From: Linepithema humile
Lineage: Eukaryota; Arthropoda; Insecta; Hymenoptera; Formicidae
Length of the DNA: 64,000 nt
Direction of reading: 5' to 3'
NCBI RefSeq assembly: GCF_040581485.1
Contig: NC_090128.1
Location: 29,542,931-29,606,930, forward strand
Part shown: positions 20,588-32,681 of the stretch, piece after piece
Position numbering within the stretch: position 1 is the stretch's first letter
Layout: each line of letters begins with the position of its first letter
The notes under the pieces: generated by a model
Databases searched by the model: none
What the model was told of the DNA's origin: nothing
Seen by the model: only the letters and a program-made list of their open reading frames with translations
Position numbers and translations under genes: made by a program

Positions 20588-23500
20588 TTATAACATTTTC
20601 TCGAGTAAAGAAAGCAAAATTTGACATCTCTCTTTCACCTAAAACAGGATTTCATCATTATAAATATATATTATATATAAAATGTATGAATTTCCAGAGG
20701 TAATAAAAAAATTACCTGATTAACCGTGCGATTTTTTAATTGTTCACTAATGAGTAGAAATGAATTTTCAGAATATTCCTTCTTGATACTTTGTAGTAGA
20801 AACATATCTTCCTGACGTGTCCATGGTTTACTGTTCATTAAATGAGACTTTGATTGCACGCTATCTTCGATTGCCGTTGTCGTAACTACCGTTTCTATAC
20901 CTGCATTTCTATTATCTAAAGTAAAATATATAACCTCTGAATTACAATTACTTCTGCTTGCATTAATAATAGCCTTTTATTAAAAATAATATTTAAATGA
21001 CTTACTTGGATTACGATCTGTGCTGTTGTTTACACCTAAAGCAACTTGTGTATTGATTTCGGAATCTAATGTATTATCTTGCATTGATAATTGCGTACAA
21101 TTCTTGGTTTCTATTTCAGTAAACTCATTTGGTTTTTCTTGCTCCGTAATATCAAGTTCATTGCTTTCTGTTTCTAACAAAGTGTCTGTTTCTTCAGTCT
21201 TCTTTTCTCGTTTATTCTTGCATTGAGTCATACGCATTTTTTTATTCGCAATTGCATCATCCGCAGTGCTCCTCCTTTTTAAAACTTTTCTTTGATCTTG
21301 ATCTACTTTAAGTGCAAATTTGACATTCTTCTTAGATTTTGCTATTGTTTTTTCATTATCTTCATTTTCTTTTAGTGGCAAGTACTTTGTCACGCATTGC
21401 TTCTGGCAAATATCTTCGTGATTAGGATTATTTTTGGATGGTTTTCGTCGTTTTTTAGATGAAATTGGCGGAACACCTTTGTCAGCAACTTTCAACGATA
21501 CGCGTGCGATATTTTCCAATTTTTCCTGATCTTCGCCAGGAAACGTAATTTTCGCTGGTCGTAATCCTTCAGGAGTTTGGAGATAAATCCTTCCATTAAG
21601 AAACTGTATATTAAGAAAGAAAAAAATATAAATATAAATTAGATTAAATCTTTGTAACGGAAAAAAAACACATGCGTGAGTAATGCGCATGTTGAAGAAA
21701 TAAAAAAGTTTTTAATTAAATATTGGTCGAGCGAATACATACCCGTGTACCACAGGAGACACAATGCTCTGAATTATTTTTAAGATTTGCATCGTCCATG
21801 TGACAATCACACTTACAATTCTCCCCACCGTATGGATCATCCTGATAAGCTATTGTAGGTAATTCTATATTCTCATATAACTCTGGTGCGTTTTCAGTAT
21901 AAGTTATATTTTTATCATAAGGTCCTAATGGACATGTCAAGTTTTCAAACATGTGAGGTGCAAATAAGCTGGTAAATATCAAATACATTATGTTGATAAT
22001 ATTATGATTCTATGATTTATAAATAATATTAATAGACTTAATTAATTAGCATTTTATTTTAAAATGTTATTTTTATATAAATATTGTATATGTAAACGAT
22101 ATATATTTTCAAATATCGAATAAGTGCACTGACACGAGAAAAAATCGATTCAGAGAATCTTTTACTAAAATTATAATTACAAGTTTATGTCATATGCCAT
22201 GCTATATAATACTTGCAAAATTAATTTTGTTTAATGTTATTTATGTCAAAATAATTCTTATTCTTACCTTTCAGGAGGTTTTGCAGTCGGCAGGACTTGC
22301 AAGAATAAATCCATAACGAATGGATGGCCTTTAAAAACAGGACTCATAACAGCATGAACATTTTCCAAAGTTGTGTGCGGATCAGATGAAAGTTGTGTAA
22401 TGGCTTGCATCATTTTTGCTATCCGTGACGGTTGTTTAGCAAAATATATTTGTGCAACATGAACAAAATCTTTCATTTTTTGTAACATCATATATTCTAT
22501 GGATTTACCAATCATTGCGGCTTGATGTGGCTTTAAAAATAACAGAAAATCTGAACACATTTCTGGATAATTCTGCAACTTTTTGCAGATATCTTGATAC
22601 AATTGAACTGTTAGTATGTCTTTTTTTATTGCATTATTTTGTGACGTTTCCGTTGAAAGTTCTTCAGGAAACGATGCATCAACAACTGCTTGGTTAATAT
22701 TTTCTAATTTCTCACTGTAGTCTAAATACAATTGTATCACGGCTTTAAATGTTTCTGGATTATTAGATTGAACTGTCAAATGCAGTTTTTGAAGATACGA
22801 TGCTGCAAATTCTATAAAGATAAATAATAGATTAGAAAAGTAAGCAAGTTTTATTTTATATTATTTATCTAATCATTATAATTGCTCACTCACTTGCTTC
22901 ACGTTCTTCTTCAGTTAATGGGTCTTCAGCTTTCAGTAATCTTTTAATAATTTCCAATTCTCTAGTTTGTTTAGCCTTTTTCCTACTCACAGGATCTTTT
23001 ATTATTGTGGTACTGGCCAGCATTAATTCTGCTATTTCTTCTTCATTGTCCTGTATAAAAGAATCATGATTTAGCTAGATATTATTCAAAAGTATTTTTT
23101 CTAATCTAACAAACTAAAACTTACAACTTTTGACACAGCACAATGTTCATCGTTGTTTTTATCAGCGTTATCCTTTTCTTTAGATTTTAAGGTACCAGAA
23201 GTAGATGAACTTTTTGAACCTAAAGCTTGTGCCATCAGTTTCATATTTTGAGCACTTTTCATTTTTGCTAATCGGGGCGTAGTCTTACGTATTTGTGGTG
23301 ACGCTGCTGACATTTGTGATAAATTTTCAGATACTTTTGAGCTTCTAGTTACTATAGTATCATTTTTGTCTAGCAATTTATCTGTCTGCTTTGCCTTTAC
23401 ATCTGCATTATTCCTTTTTGAAGAGCTACGGAGACTTATGTGCGTTTTATTCGTTTCTACATGCACCTCAGGGCTCTGAACATTATCAAATGTGTTTTTC

Positions 23501-26500
23501 TCGTTGCCATCGTTGTTATCGTTGAGTTTAGAATTTCTTTTAATGGAAGTATCAACCTTATCCGAAGTTGAAGTAGCTCTGGGGTTTAAAGTTGCAGGTA
23601 ATATTTTTGGCAACATATTTACAACTGGATTTCGCAAGGGATGATTATTAGAAACACTGGGATATGATCTCACGATTGAATTCATGTTTATCGCTTTCCC
23701 AAGATTACCATTTGAATCAAGTATATATGTACTTTTTACCAAATTGTTTTTATAATTGTTTTGCTGCAATAATAAATAGATAGCTAATATTATTAATAAA
23801 TATTGTGCAAAGTAAATTACTGTTACAATTATTGCATATATCTTACAAAAAGCATAAGTAAACTTGTTATATAATTTCTTTCAGTTAGATATACGTAATA
23901 TTTTAATATTGCTATACTTACATTACTGAGATATGTTTGCCATCTTAGAGGTAGAAACTCCATTGGTTGATCTTTTGGAGCTTTTGGAGTATTTTCCGTT
24001 GTTATGTAATGTATTATAGTAGGAGCGCGTGTTTTTTCAAAATAATGCTGTAATAAAATTTTAATTACAATTATAAAACATTACAAAAATTTCGCATACT
24101 GTCGTGCATACTATGAAATCCCTCCAATCTTGCTCAGAAAATTAATTTAGAATGCAAAAACAAGCAAGAGATAGAACTATCATGCATATTCTTAGCGTCA
24201 CCTATCAATGAAAGAGAATTACAAGAAAAAAATTAAGTCTGTCGGATTTCAGCTTGTTATGAATAAAATGTAAATAAAAATAGAAATATTAAATTTCCAG
24301 AAATTAAATTATATACATACTTTAATTGGATTGGAATCTTTAGCAACACGACGTTTTTTAATATGATATAATACTCCTTGCGCATCTCTGCATGGTAACA
24401 TATAATGGCAAATAAGTTGAACTGCATCACTTAATTGCATTTGTTTACTTTTAAATTTTTTTGGTTTAGATGCAACAAACGGTAAAAACTGTTCTATACC
24501 CAACGCAATTAAGCTGAAAATATCAAAAATATGAAATATAATAAAATAATATGCTTTAATATTAAGTTTGAGATTTGAAGCTTCAGTTTGAACATACTTA
24601 CGTTTCTTCCGATTTGAAATATTTGGCACTTTTGACATGACTTTTAAATCCATTTATAAAAGGCATATGTGGTAGAAGTTGCGGGTACATAAGAGCCTTA
24701 CTTTCAACAAATAATTTCTCTAACTCAGGATGAAATGGATCAATATCTCTGTACTTATTTACACGATACGATTTAGTTTTATGAATGTCCATTGTTGTAT
24801 TCTTTTTCAAGTTTATATAGAATTTAACATCAGAAAAGTTGTGCTCCCAAGTTGACACTAGTTTTAAAGCTTCTTCTAAATTTTCCACGTTAAATGCAGA
24901 ATTAGGCCCAGTACCTAAATGTCTAATGAGTTTCAATAATAATTCTGATTAGAATTCATTATTCTGATTAGATTCATTATTTCCTAACACATTATCTTTA
25001 TCTTTATCATACCTCAAGCCAATTAAGTTCTGCTTGCATATTTCTGATAGGTAATGATATTCCGGATGCATAAAAGTCATAGCAAAGTGTTGTGTCATTA
25101 ATTGTACATGTTGCCGAAATTGTGTAGCTAATAAAAGATGCTGTTCAGGTTTCATTAAGTATGGCTGTTCAGGTTCTGCAAGTGCTGGTAACAGTTCCGC
25201 CATAGAACAATCCTTAAAATATGAAAATAAGAGTATGAGCATTGCTATTCTGACATGATAAATTATTTTTTCTTACCATAGTATTATTATCAATTGGCGG
25301 AGTTATGTTATATGGAGTTTTCTTTTTTCTAGATATTTCTTGCTCTTCTTCTTGTGTTAAAAACATAGGAGTTAATTCGAGCAATTCTGCAATTAAATCA
25401 TATGGTTCTTCACGAGGAACTTCTACTGCTTTATCTGTCCTGAGCTCTTCCTTGTCCACTAATAATAATTTATTAAGGTTAAAAACATATTTCGTACACA
25501 GGTTATATCAAGAAAAGCTAAAAAATAATTTTAAAAATCATATATTATAGAAATACACACATAAATCTGTTTCCTCATCCTCCAAGATGTTATATTCTGG
25601 ATCTGCTTCTGGATCATCTTCTATAATTGGTTCTTGTCTCAAGGGTTTAGTAAATTCTTTTAAGAAATTATCCCAGTCTTCATCAAGATCGCAATCCCAA
25701 TCAGTCATATCAGCAGTTATATCAGGTGGTATAAATGCTTGTTCTATTTCCTCTAAAGAAGTTTCGCTTAAGGATAATTTAGAACGTGTTCTTTGACCAA
25801 TACTCTCTTCTACCGTCGAAACAGGTGGTACACTGGAAAAAAATATTTGGCAATTATTATTAAAATAAATTACAATATTAAAAAGTTTCATAATTAAAGA
25901 ACATTAAAAAAAAATCAGTTATAATCACAGAAAGTTGCATTACAATTAAACATTGCAATAGATGTGAATAAATCTGTCTCACATACACTGGTATCTTGAA
26001 AATTCCTTCAGGATCATATTGTACGTGTGATGATGTTTGTGATTCAGAAGTTGTATCTTTATTATTCTTTGACATTGATGTTTGTGACTCTACATCGCTA
26101 CTTGATGTATTCTCTACATGTTCTATATATTCTTCTCTATCATCATCACTCTGTTTATCATGCTCAGGATTATATTCTTCATCAGACGAATCTTCTGGTA
26201 ATTCCTCTTGAATTAACACTTGTACTTCTGAAGAAGTTTTTTGTGCTGTAGTAATAGGCCATGGTATATTGAGTTTTTCAGCTGCTAATTTTCTATAACA
26301 AGTTAATAACATATTATATGCACATTGTAAATTAACATTATACATATAAATAATAAAATTAACAATTTGTACAATATAACAACACATACTTGGCTTTAGC
26401 TCTTGTCAGTTTAGGTCCAAAGTTGTCGTTCACTGTATCTTGAAGCCATTTTTGTATCATTGTCATTAAATGCTCATAAGGGATTACATGTTTCAATATA

Positions 26501-26868
26501 TTCTTAACATTAGTGGCAGTTAAATTAGTTTTGGCAGCTTTAGCATCAAGTTGTCTTTCAATCTCTTCTTCCATTTCATTAAGTACCGATGCTTCGTCAA
26601 TAGCTTCTCTTTTATGCTTGCTAGATAAATCATAGTTATCTACTTCAGATATATCTATTTGTAAATCGGCATTTTCGGAATCAGTAGAATTTTCGCTATT
26701 GACATCATTAAAGTCAAAGTTGATTGAAAAAGACAAATTGCAAATTGATTTTTTAACAATGTATTTCGATTCCTCCGATTCGATATGAATACGTGAAAGA
26801 GACGAATACATGGGAGTTGTCAACGTATCAGTTTCATTTTGCGTAGATTTACTCGTGGATTTCTCCAT
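20588..26868 (-). CDS. GON-4-like / Muscle wasted (GON4L, YARP) nuclear protein
   Basis: Fifteen exons, all with consistent phase: 26868-26390, 26292-25987, 25832-25561, 25458-25277, 25212-25013, 24922-24602, 24513-24321, 24047-23922, 23763-23125, 23050-22894, 22811-22268, 21968-21743, 21603-21006, 20915-20716, 20638-20588. They give 4,494 nt, 1,497 residues. The acidic N-terminal third precedes the GON4L core (PNSAFNVENLEEALKLV; PHMPFINGFK). Paired-amphipathic-helix repeats lie at about 970-1130. A Cys/His cluster (CKCDCH...CVSCG) is in exon 12. A C-terminal Myb/SANT domain (PWTRQEDMFLL, completed by VKERCQILL) is split across the last two exons. Related proteins act in transcription repression and histone locus bodies. 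The start could also be the ATG at 26892, 8 codons upstream. Confidence 0.9.
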
Positions 26869-27102
26869 TTTAAAGAAAATAAGATTTGTCAAATTTGCAG
26901 ATAACTATAAACTCCGACTCCGATTTTACTCTCTTAAAAAATCTCGCTATTTTGATTGTACATACCAAAATAGTATAACATAATTTTAATTCTCATCATA
27001 TAACTGTTGCCACACATTGTTGATCAGTATATAAAGGTTATGTTTGTGTATCTTGTGCATCGTAATAGCGCAAGCGCCAGCAGACGCTTTTATTGGCTTT
27101 TA
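26869..27102. other. Upstream region of the GON4L-like gene
   Basis: 234 bp between the start codon and the MITE nest, and likely to hold the promoter. No TATA box in a convincing position. The MITE nest therefore begins very close to the gene's 5' end. Confidence 0.45.
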
Positions 27103-27147
27103 AGGCCATCACACACAAAATGACATAACTGCATATGCATAGCATAA

Positions 27148-27303
27148 TGGCCGGAGCACAGACTTTTGCATAAAGCATAACGCATAAGCATAAGGAAATT
27201 GATTGGTCCATTTCCTTATGCATTTGCTTATGCTTATATATAGACCAATCAATTTCCTTATGCTTATGCGTTATGCTTTATGTAAAAGCTTGTGCTCTCG
27301 GCT
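27148..27303. mobile_element. MITE A copy 1 (156 bp)
   Basis: Almost fully palindromic: TGGCCGGAGCACAGACTT...inverse. TAA on both sides (27145-27147, 27304-27306). It lies inside MITE D. Confidence 0.85.
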
Positions 27304-27416
27304 TAAGACCGTCTCGATCAATGAGCATGCTATGTAAATCAATATGGCGCCTTTATGCTAGATGTTCATTGGTCGAGACGGTCTTATGCTATGCATATGC
27401 AGTTATGTCATTTTTA

Positions 27417-27572
27417 TGGCCGGAGCACAGACTTTTGCATAAAGCATAACGCATAAGCATAAGGAAATTGATTGGTCCATTTCCTTATGCATTTGCTTAT
27501 GCTTATATATAGACCAATCAATTTCCTTATGCTTATGCGTTATGCTTTATGTAAAAGCTTGTGCTCTCGGCT
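27417..27572. mobile_element. MITE A copy 2 (156 bp)
   Basis: Same 156-bp hairpin as copy 1, flanked by TTA (27414-27416, 27573-27575). MITE B copy 1 abuts its right flank. Confidence 0.85.
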
Positions 27573-27573
27573 T

Positions 27574-27722
27574 TAGCGTTTTCGATTATACAGGATTTGA
27601 ACGACCCAGGGTTGATCAATCACTATTTTACTATAAATGCAAGTCTTTCATTGGTGGAGAGGTTGCAATGACGTCATTAACCAACCCTGGGTCGTTCAAA
27701 TCCTGTATAATCGAAAACGCTA
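27574..27722. mobile_element. MITE B copy 1 (149 bp)
   Basis: Inverted ends TAGCGTTTTCGATTATACAG and inverse. The interior has a GGGTTGATCAATCAC / GACGTCATTAACCAACCC stem. Sequence identical to copies 2 and 3. Here the left flank overlaps the target site of MITE A copy 2. Confidence 0.85.
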
Positions 27723-27849
27723 TTTGTGTGTGATGGCCTTTAGGGCCATTCTACGTTTTACTAGAAATAACTAGAAATAGCACTTTTTAATTATAGTAGT
27801 TGCCATCCTAAGCGACTGGTGGCCGGTTTATGCTTCGGTCTTAATCTTA

Positions 27850-27998
27850 TAGCGTTTTCGATTATACAGGATTTGAACGACCCAGGGTTGATCAATCACT
27901 ATTTTACTATAAATGCAAGTCTTTCATTGGTGGAGAGGTTGCAATGACGTCATTAACCAACCCTGGGTCGTTCAAATCCTGTATAATCGAAAACGCTA
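27850..27998. mobile_element. MITE B copy 2 (149 bp)
   Basis: Identical to copies 1 and 3. TTA duplication at 27847-27849 and 27999-28001. Confidence 0.9.
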
Positions 27999-28064
27999 TT
28001 AATCTTAAGAGTTGATAACGTAGAATGCCATAAGGGCGTTTATACTTCCCTAGTCTTAATCTTA

Positions 28065-28213
28065 TAGCGTTTTCGATTATACAGGATTTGAACGACCCAG
28101 GGTTGATCAATCACTATTTTACTATAAATGCAAGTCTTTCATTGGTGGAGAGGTTGCAATGACGTCATTAACCAACCCTGGGTCGTTCAAATCCTGTATA
28201 ATCGAAAACGCTA
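28065..28213. mobile_element. MITE B copy 3 (149 bp)
   Basis: Identical to copies 1 and 2, same orientation. TTA duplication at 28062-28064 and 28214-28216. It sits in a TTAATCTTA tract. Confidence 0.9.
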
Positions 28214-28326
28214 TTAGTCTTAATCTTAATCTTGGAAAGATCCCATCTTTTAACTTTAGTCCCTAATGTCCTAAGGCCGGGCCAATGAGGTCTGACGTCC
28301 GACGCAGCACGAAACCGCGCGAAATA

Positions 28327-29475
28327 ATGGTTTTCGATTCTTGTAAAATGAGTGATGCTGATTTAATTGAATGTGTCCAACAATTCGATGTTGTTTGGAA
28401 TAAAAAAAATCCAAATTATAAAAATAAATTAGTGGTGAAGAATAGTTGGAACGCTATTGGAGAAGCGCTAAATTTAAGTGGTAAGTTAGTATGTAGAATC
28501 TAACCTCTTAAATTGAAAGAACAAAAACTGTGTAAGAGTTTTTATAGTTTTTCGGAATTATTTTACATTTCTCTTGAGATTGTAATAAAACGTGGGTATT
28601 TTTATTGATTTTCAGCTGAAGTGTGTGAACAACGATTTGCAAATATTAGACACCGATATGCAAAAGAGCGTCGAACATTACTCGACAATACACACTCTGG
28701 TGCTGGAGCTTATGTGTCCAAATGGCCACATTTTGAAGCATGCAGCTTTTTAAATAACGTTATTGCAACAAGGTATATATGTACAATTATTATCAAAAAA
28801 ATATTTACATTAAGTATAATCAAAATTCGTTTTATATACTGCTTATTATTTTTCAGAGCGACAAGAACCAATTTTCAAAAAGCCACTTCAACTGATTCAA
28901 GTGCGAATAATTTGAGAGTCAGCGCAACTGCAAAGTTCTCTATGAGAAGTTGTGAAACTCGTGAAGCAGCTAGTAAGTGCTCTAACGAAGCAACAATGGA
29001 CGTCATGCCAGAAGATGCTTTGCAATCAAAATATGACAAAGTAATAAGCGTGCCAAACACAGAGAACACATTTTTGGATGTTGACCTAGATGATTCCGAG
29101 CTTACTTTACATGATGTATTCCTAATGCGACATAGCGGTAACTATGAAACGGAATCGCGTTCAACATCGCGCATGTCATCCGCATCACAGGCAACATCTA
29201 CTTCTCAACATACAGAACACAAAAAAAGGAATTCGAAAGGAGCAGATCAAGATCTGATTGAACTGACAAATACGATATCTGGTACATTCAATAAATTTGA
29301 AAACTTGATGAAATCCAGTCAACAGTGTGACGAACTTCCTGCAGAGCTGTCTGATGAGGATTTTGCTTTCGGTAGGACAGTCGCTTTAGCATTGAAAAAT
29401 ATTTCTTCTAATAAGAAAAAACTAATCTTAAAAGCTAAGATTTTAAATGACATCGCAAATGCGACAGATGATTAA
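28327..29475 (+). CDS. MADF-BESS DNA-binding protein of the Harbinger element
   Basis: Three exons: 28327-28480, 28616-28772 and 28857-29475 (84-nt last intron, itself in frame), 309 residues. The N-terminal MADF/Myb-like domain (DADLIECVQQFDVVW... split over exons 1-2; CEQRFANIRHRYAKERR; SKWPHFEACSFL) binds DNA in this family. A Ser/Thr-rich middle follows. A BESS-like segment ends the protein (DEDFAFGRTVALALKN...KKLILKAKI). Harbinger elements typically carry such a helper, needed for transposase nuclear import and binding. An upstream in-frame ATG at 28285 would add 14 residues. No damage seen. Confidence 0.8.
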
Positions 29476-30140
29476 TTAACAATTTTTTTAAATAATGCAT
29501 TTTTAAACTTTTTGTTCATTTTATTATTATTATAAAAATCTATCTTAAAAAACGTACAGATTTATATATATATACATAGATAATATATATATTATATAAA
29601 TATATATATGTATATATGTATTTTATTACATATTTGCATGTGCTTTAAATAATTGCAAAAATAATTTTATTTGTAGTTTTGTATTTAATATAATCTGTCA
29701 TTTATACCTATGTAATGTATAAAGCTAATGTACAATGAAAAAGAGTGTAAAGAATTTTACATCGAGTTTTAGAATACTTCTTAAATAAGAACGTTAAAAT
29801 GAAACTGTCATTGTTTTCATTCTTATCACAATCCATTTCCTTCCTTCTTTTTCTTTCATTCCTGACATACAATTGATTTCTTAGATTTTGATAATGCATT
29901 TCGTGTATGTGGATGATTTGTTTTGAGTTTTTGTAATGTATGCTTGTCCATTGTACAAAGTATACTTCTACATTTAATATAATTGTATTTGCTCTTTAAA
30001 TTTCAGTAATAAAATATTTTGTATATATATTTAACGATCGGGAGAATCATTAGTATGATAGCGGAGATTACAATAAAATTCTTCAGAATGTATAAGATTA
30101 AAAAGTGCTTCAAGTTGATCGAAACTCAAGCAAGTTACAA
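29476..30140. other. Spacer inside the Harbinger element
   Basis: AT-rich DNA between the MADF gene and the convergent minus-strand frames, with TA-rich low complexity near 29560-29625. No gene supported. Confidence 0.4.
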
Positions 30141-30488
30141 TCATCTATGATAGTAACAATTTGTTCCACAGCAAAAGAAGAGTTGATATGATGGTGAATA
30201 TAAAATTAAATATTCTGATGGACATGCACATTTATATTCGAGAACATGAATTTGTTGATGTGGATTTGACATGTTAAATATAATTAAAGACTCGTTGCTA
30301 TTATTGTCAAGAAGGAATTTATGTGCTAATTGATTTTCCAAAACCTGGACAGCCTAATCAAGTTGATTCACCGAAATCTGGACAGCCACGTTACGTTGAT
30401 TCACCAAAGTCTGAATGGCGACATCGACCTGTTGATTGTCTATCAGGCCAGCTTGAACAACCATGTCAACATCTGATTCGTCTGACAT
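30141..30488 (-). pseudogene. Possible third Harbinger ORF with one TAG
   Basis: From ATG at 30488 one frame runs 115 codons to TGA at 30141-30143, broken only by TAG at 30356-30354 (codon 45). The first part contains three short degenerate repeats around (V)AVQ..VNQ. The second half has a Cys/His cluster (CACPSEY...FFCCGTNCYYH). I recognise no family. It lies downstream of the transposase on the same strand, so it may be an accessory protein or an alternative 3' exon. The TAG may be a recent lesion. Confidence 0.4.
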
Positions 30489-30589
30489 TGTTCACACCTG
30501 TATGATACATATTTCTTTAAAAACATAATTTAAGTTATATGATTATAGATAGATTATTATAAAAACCATTTTATTTAAAATACATACGG

Positions 30590-32002
30590 TTATGGTACAT
30601 TTCCTTGTCTGACATATTCCCACTGCCAAGGCACGGAACCTTCTACGCTTATGAGGTAGTCAGCTAATTTATCTCGGGCCTCTTTAGCAGTTCTTGATGG
30701 ATTGTTTGATCCCAATCGACCAACGGAACGTAAATCACATGGTATTTTGTTGCACAGATCTGATTGAAATACTCCATTTTCATTTATATATTCACGAACT
30801 CCCGTTTCAACATATCTTCTTTCATGTTCTGGAATATCCTTTGCACTTTTTTGTAGAAAATTATGTAGGACAATTGCTGCCATAACTATTTCTTCGCAAG
30901 TTTCTACAGAACTGATTATTTCCTTCCGCAGAATTCTCCATCGTTGCACTAAAATGCCAAATGCATTTTCAATCGTTCGCCTAGCTCTTGAGAGTCTATA
31001 ATTAAAAATATTTTTTTCTTCTCCCAAGTTATTGCCTGGGTATGGTCGCATTATGTGCTTGTCAAGGGGAAATGCTTGATCTGCTACTATGTAATGATTA
31101 AATTTAATATTTGATCCAGGGAGATCGCATGGTTCTGGAATTTGCAAAGTGCGATTTTGTAAGGCTTTACCAAATGTACATTCCTTGAATATTATAGAAT
31201 CGTGATTAGAACCAGCTGCTCCAATGTCGACAAATATAAATCGATAATAAGCATCGCAAATGGCCATTAATACAATGCTGAAAGACTTCTTATAGTTGAA
31301 GAATTCCGTTCCAGTGTTCTTTGGAGCTATAACATTGATGTGTTTACCATCTATAGCTCCAATGCAATTAGGCATATTCCATCGACGATAAAACTCCTGA
31401 GCGATGTTCTTCCAATCATCAGCTTCCGGGCGTTTTAACACACTTGGCTGCAAAACATTCCATAGAATTTGACATGTTTCTTTAATAATAACATGTGCAG
31501 TTGTTTTTCCGATACGAAAATTCCTTGCAATCTCTTGCATTGAACAGCCTTCGGCTAGGTAGCTGTAAGCGAAAAAGAGTATAAAAATGGATTTCAATAT
31601 TTTCATAATACAATCAAATTAAAATATTGTACTTTACTATATATGTATGACTTACTGCAATGTTAACGTCAATCGATGTGCAGGTGATAATGTAAAAGGA
31701 TTTCTTCGAATATCCTTCTGCAGTTTAGGTCCAACTAATTGGAGTAACTCATTGAACTGGCTCGGAGAACACCGTGTATATTTAAAAAATTGTTCCTGAT
31801 CGTATTCAATATTCAGCATATCTTTCATTAAAGAAAAGAAATGACCAGTTTCGTGTCTTTTTCGATTCAGTGGCCGAACAGCGTATCTCCGTGGTTTTCT
31901 TTTATTTTTTTTTTTATTTCTTAATAATACACATGCTGCATAGGCATTTGATAACAAAAGTGCCATTCCAAACATTAAAGTTTTTTGCCGCTGACGATTC
32001 AT
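30590..32002 (-). CDS. PIF/Harbinger transposase (HARBI1-like), intact
   Basis: Two exons, 32002-31656 and 31562-30590 (93-nt intron), 439 residues from MNRQRQ; an upstream in-frame ATG at 32029 would add 9. A basic stretch KKKNKRKPRR is a likely nuclear signal. A helix-turn-helix region (CSMQEIARNFRIGKTTAH) precedes the DDE_4-type nuclease core. Catalytic residues visible are D187 (GAIDGKH), D277 (VADQAF) and E314 (RRTIENAFG). All motifs and the full frame are preserved, so the protein looks functional. It likely mobilises the surrounding TWA-flanked MITEs, although their ends are only partly like this element's. Confidence 0.9.
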
Positions 32003-32133
32003 TTTAACATTCACTATAATCTGCAGCACCGGGGTCTATTACAATTTGTGGTTAGGTTTTGTTACATTTGCACATGCGTAGTTCGAATTTCCAGGGAAGC
32101 ATAAACGAGTCCTTAAGATTAAGTTAAGATTAA

Positions 32134-32289
32134 AGGCCGGAGCACAGACTTTTACATAAAGCATAACGCATAAGCATAAGGAAATTGATTGGTCTATATA
32201 TAAGCATAAGCAAATGCATAAGGAAACGGACCAATCAATTTCCTTATGCTTATGCGTTATGCTTTATGCAAAAGTCTGTGCTCCCGCCT
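32134..32289. mobile_element. MITE A copy 3 (156 bp)
   Basis: AGGCCGGAGCACAG... hairpin flanked by TAA (32131-32133, 32290-32292). Inserted in a TTAAGATTAAG tract. Confidence 0.85.
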
Positions 32290-32304
32290 TAAGACTAAGA
32301 TTAA

Positions 32305-32460
32305 TGGCCGGAGCACAGACTTTTGCATAAAGCATAACGCATAAGCATAAGGAAATTGATTGGTCCATTTCCTTATGCATTTGCTTATGCTTATATATAG
32401 ACCAATCAATTTCCTTATGCTTATGCGTTATGCTTTATGTAAAAGCTTGTGCTCTCGGCT
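32305..32460. mobile_element. MITE A copy 4 (156 bp)
   Basis: TGGCCGGAGC... hairpin flanked by TAA (32302-32304, 32461-32463), only 15 bp from copy 3. Confidence 0.85.
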
Positions 32461-32525
32461 TAAGATTAAGACCGAAGCATAAACCAGCCATGGGACATTT
32501 GCGAAGCATTGTAAAATGATCCTTA

Positions 32526-32681
32526 AGCCGAGAGCACAAGCTTTTACATAAAGCATAACGCATAAGCATAAGGAAATTGATTGGTCTATATATAAGCATA
32601 AGCAAATGCATAAGGAAATGGACCAATCAATTTCCTTATGTTTATGCGTTATGCTTTATGCAAAAGTCTGTGCTCCGGCCA
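32526..32681. mobile_element. MITE A copy 5 (156 bp), reversed
   Basis: Same hairpin in the opposite orientation. TTA on the left (32523-32525) but TAT on the right, so one target copy has mutated. Confidence 0.8.

Larger units (their letters stand above)
27103..27739. mobile_element. Host MITE D carrying three nested MITEs
   Basis: Terminal repeats AGGCCATCACACACAAAATGACAT... and its inverse (...TGTGTGTGATGGCCT) are flanked by TTA (27100-27102 and 27740-27742). Inner arms continue as TAACTGCATATGCATAGCATAAGACCGTCTCGA. The unit is split by copies at 27148-27303, 27417-27572 and 27574-27722. The 3-bp TTA duplication is characteristic of PIF/Harbinger. Confidence 0.8.
27825..32485. mobile_element. 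Autonomous PIF/Harbinger-type element region
   Basis: A perfect 25-bp inverted pair (GGTTTATGCTTCGGTCTTAA... at 27825-27849; inverse at 32461-32485) brackets a MADF gene on plus, a Harbinger transposase on minus and a possible third frame. Inside each end a second, less exact pair (CGTTTAT(A/G)CTTCCCT at about 28037 and 32104) and TTAATCTTA tracts recur. Four MITEs (two B left, two A right) sit in those tracts. True outer ends and target duplication are not resolved. About 4.05 kb without the inserted MITEs. Confidence 0.7.
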
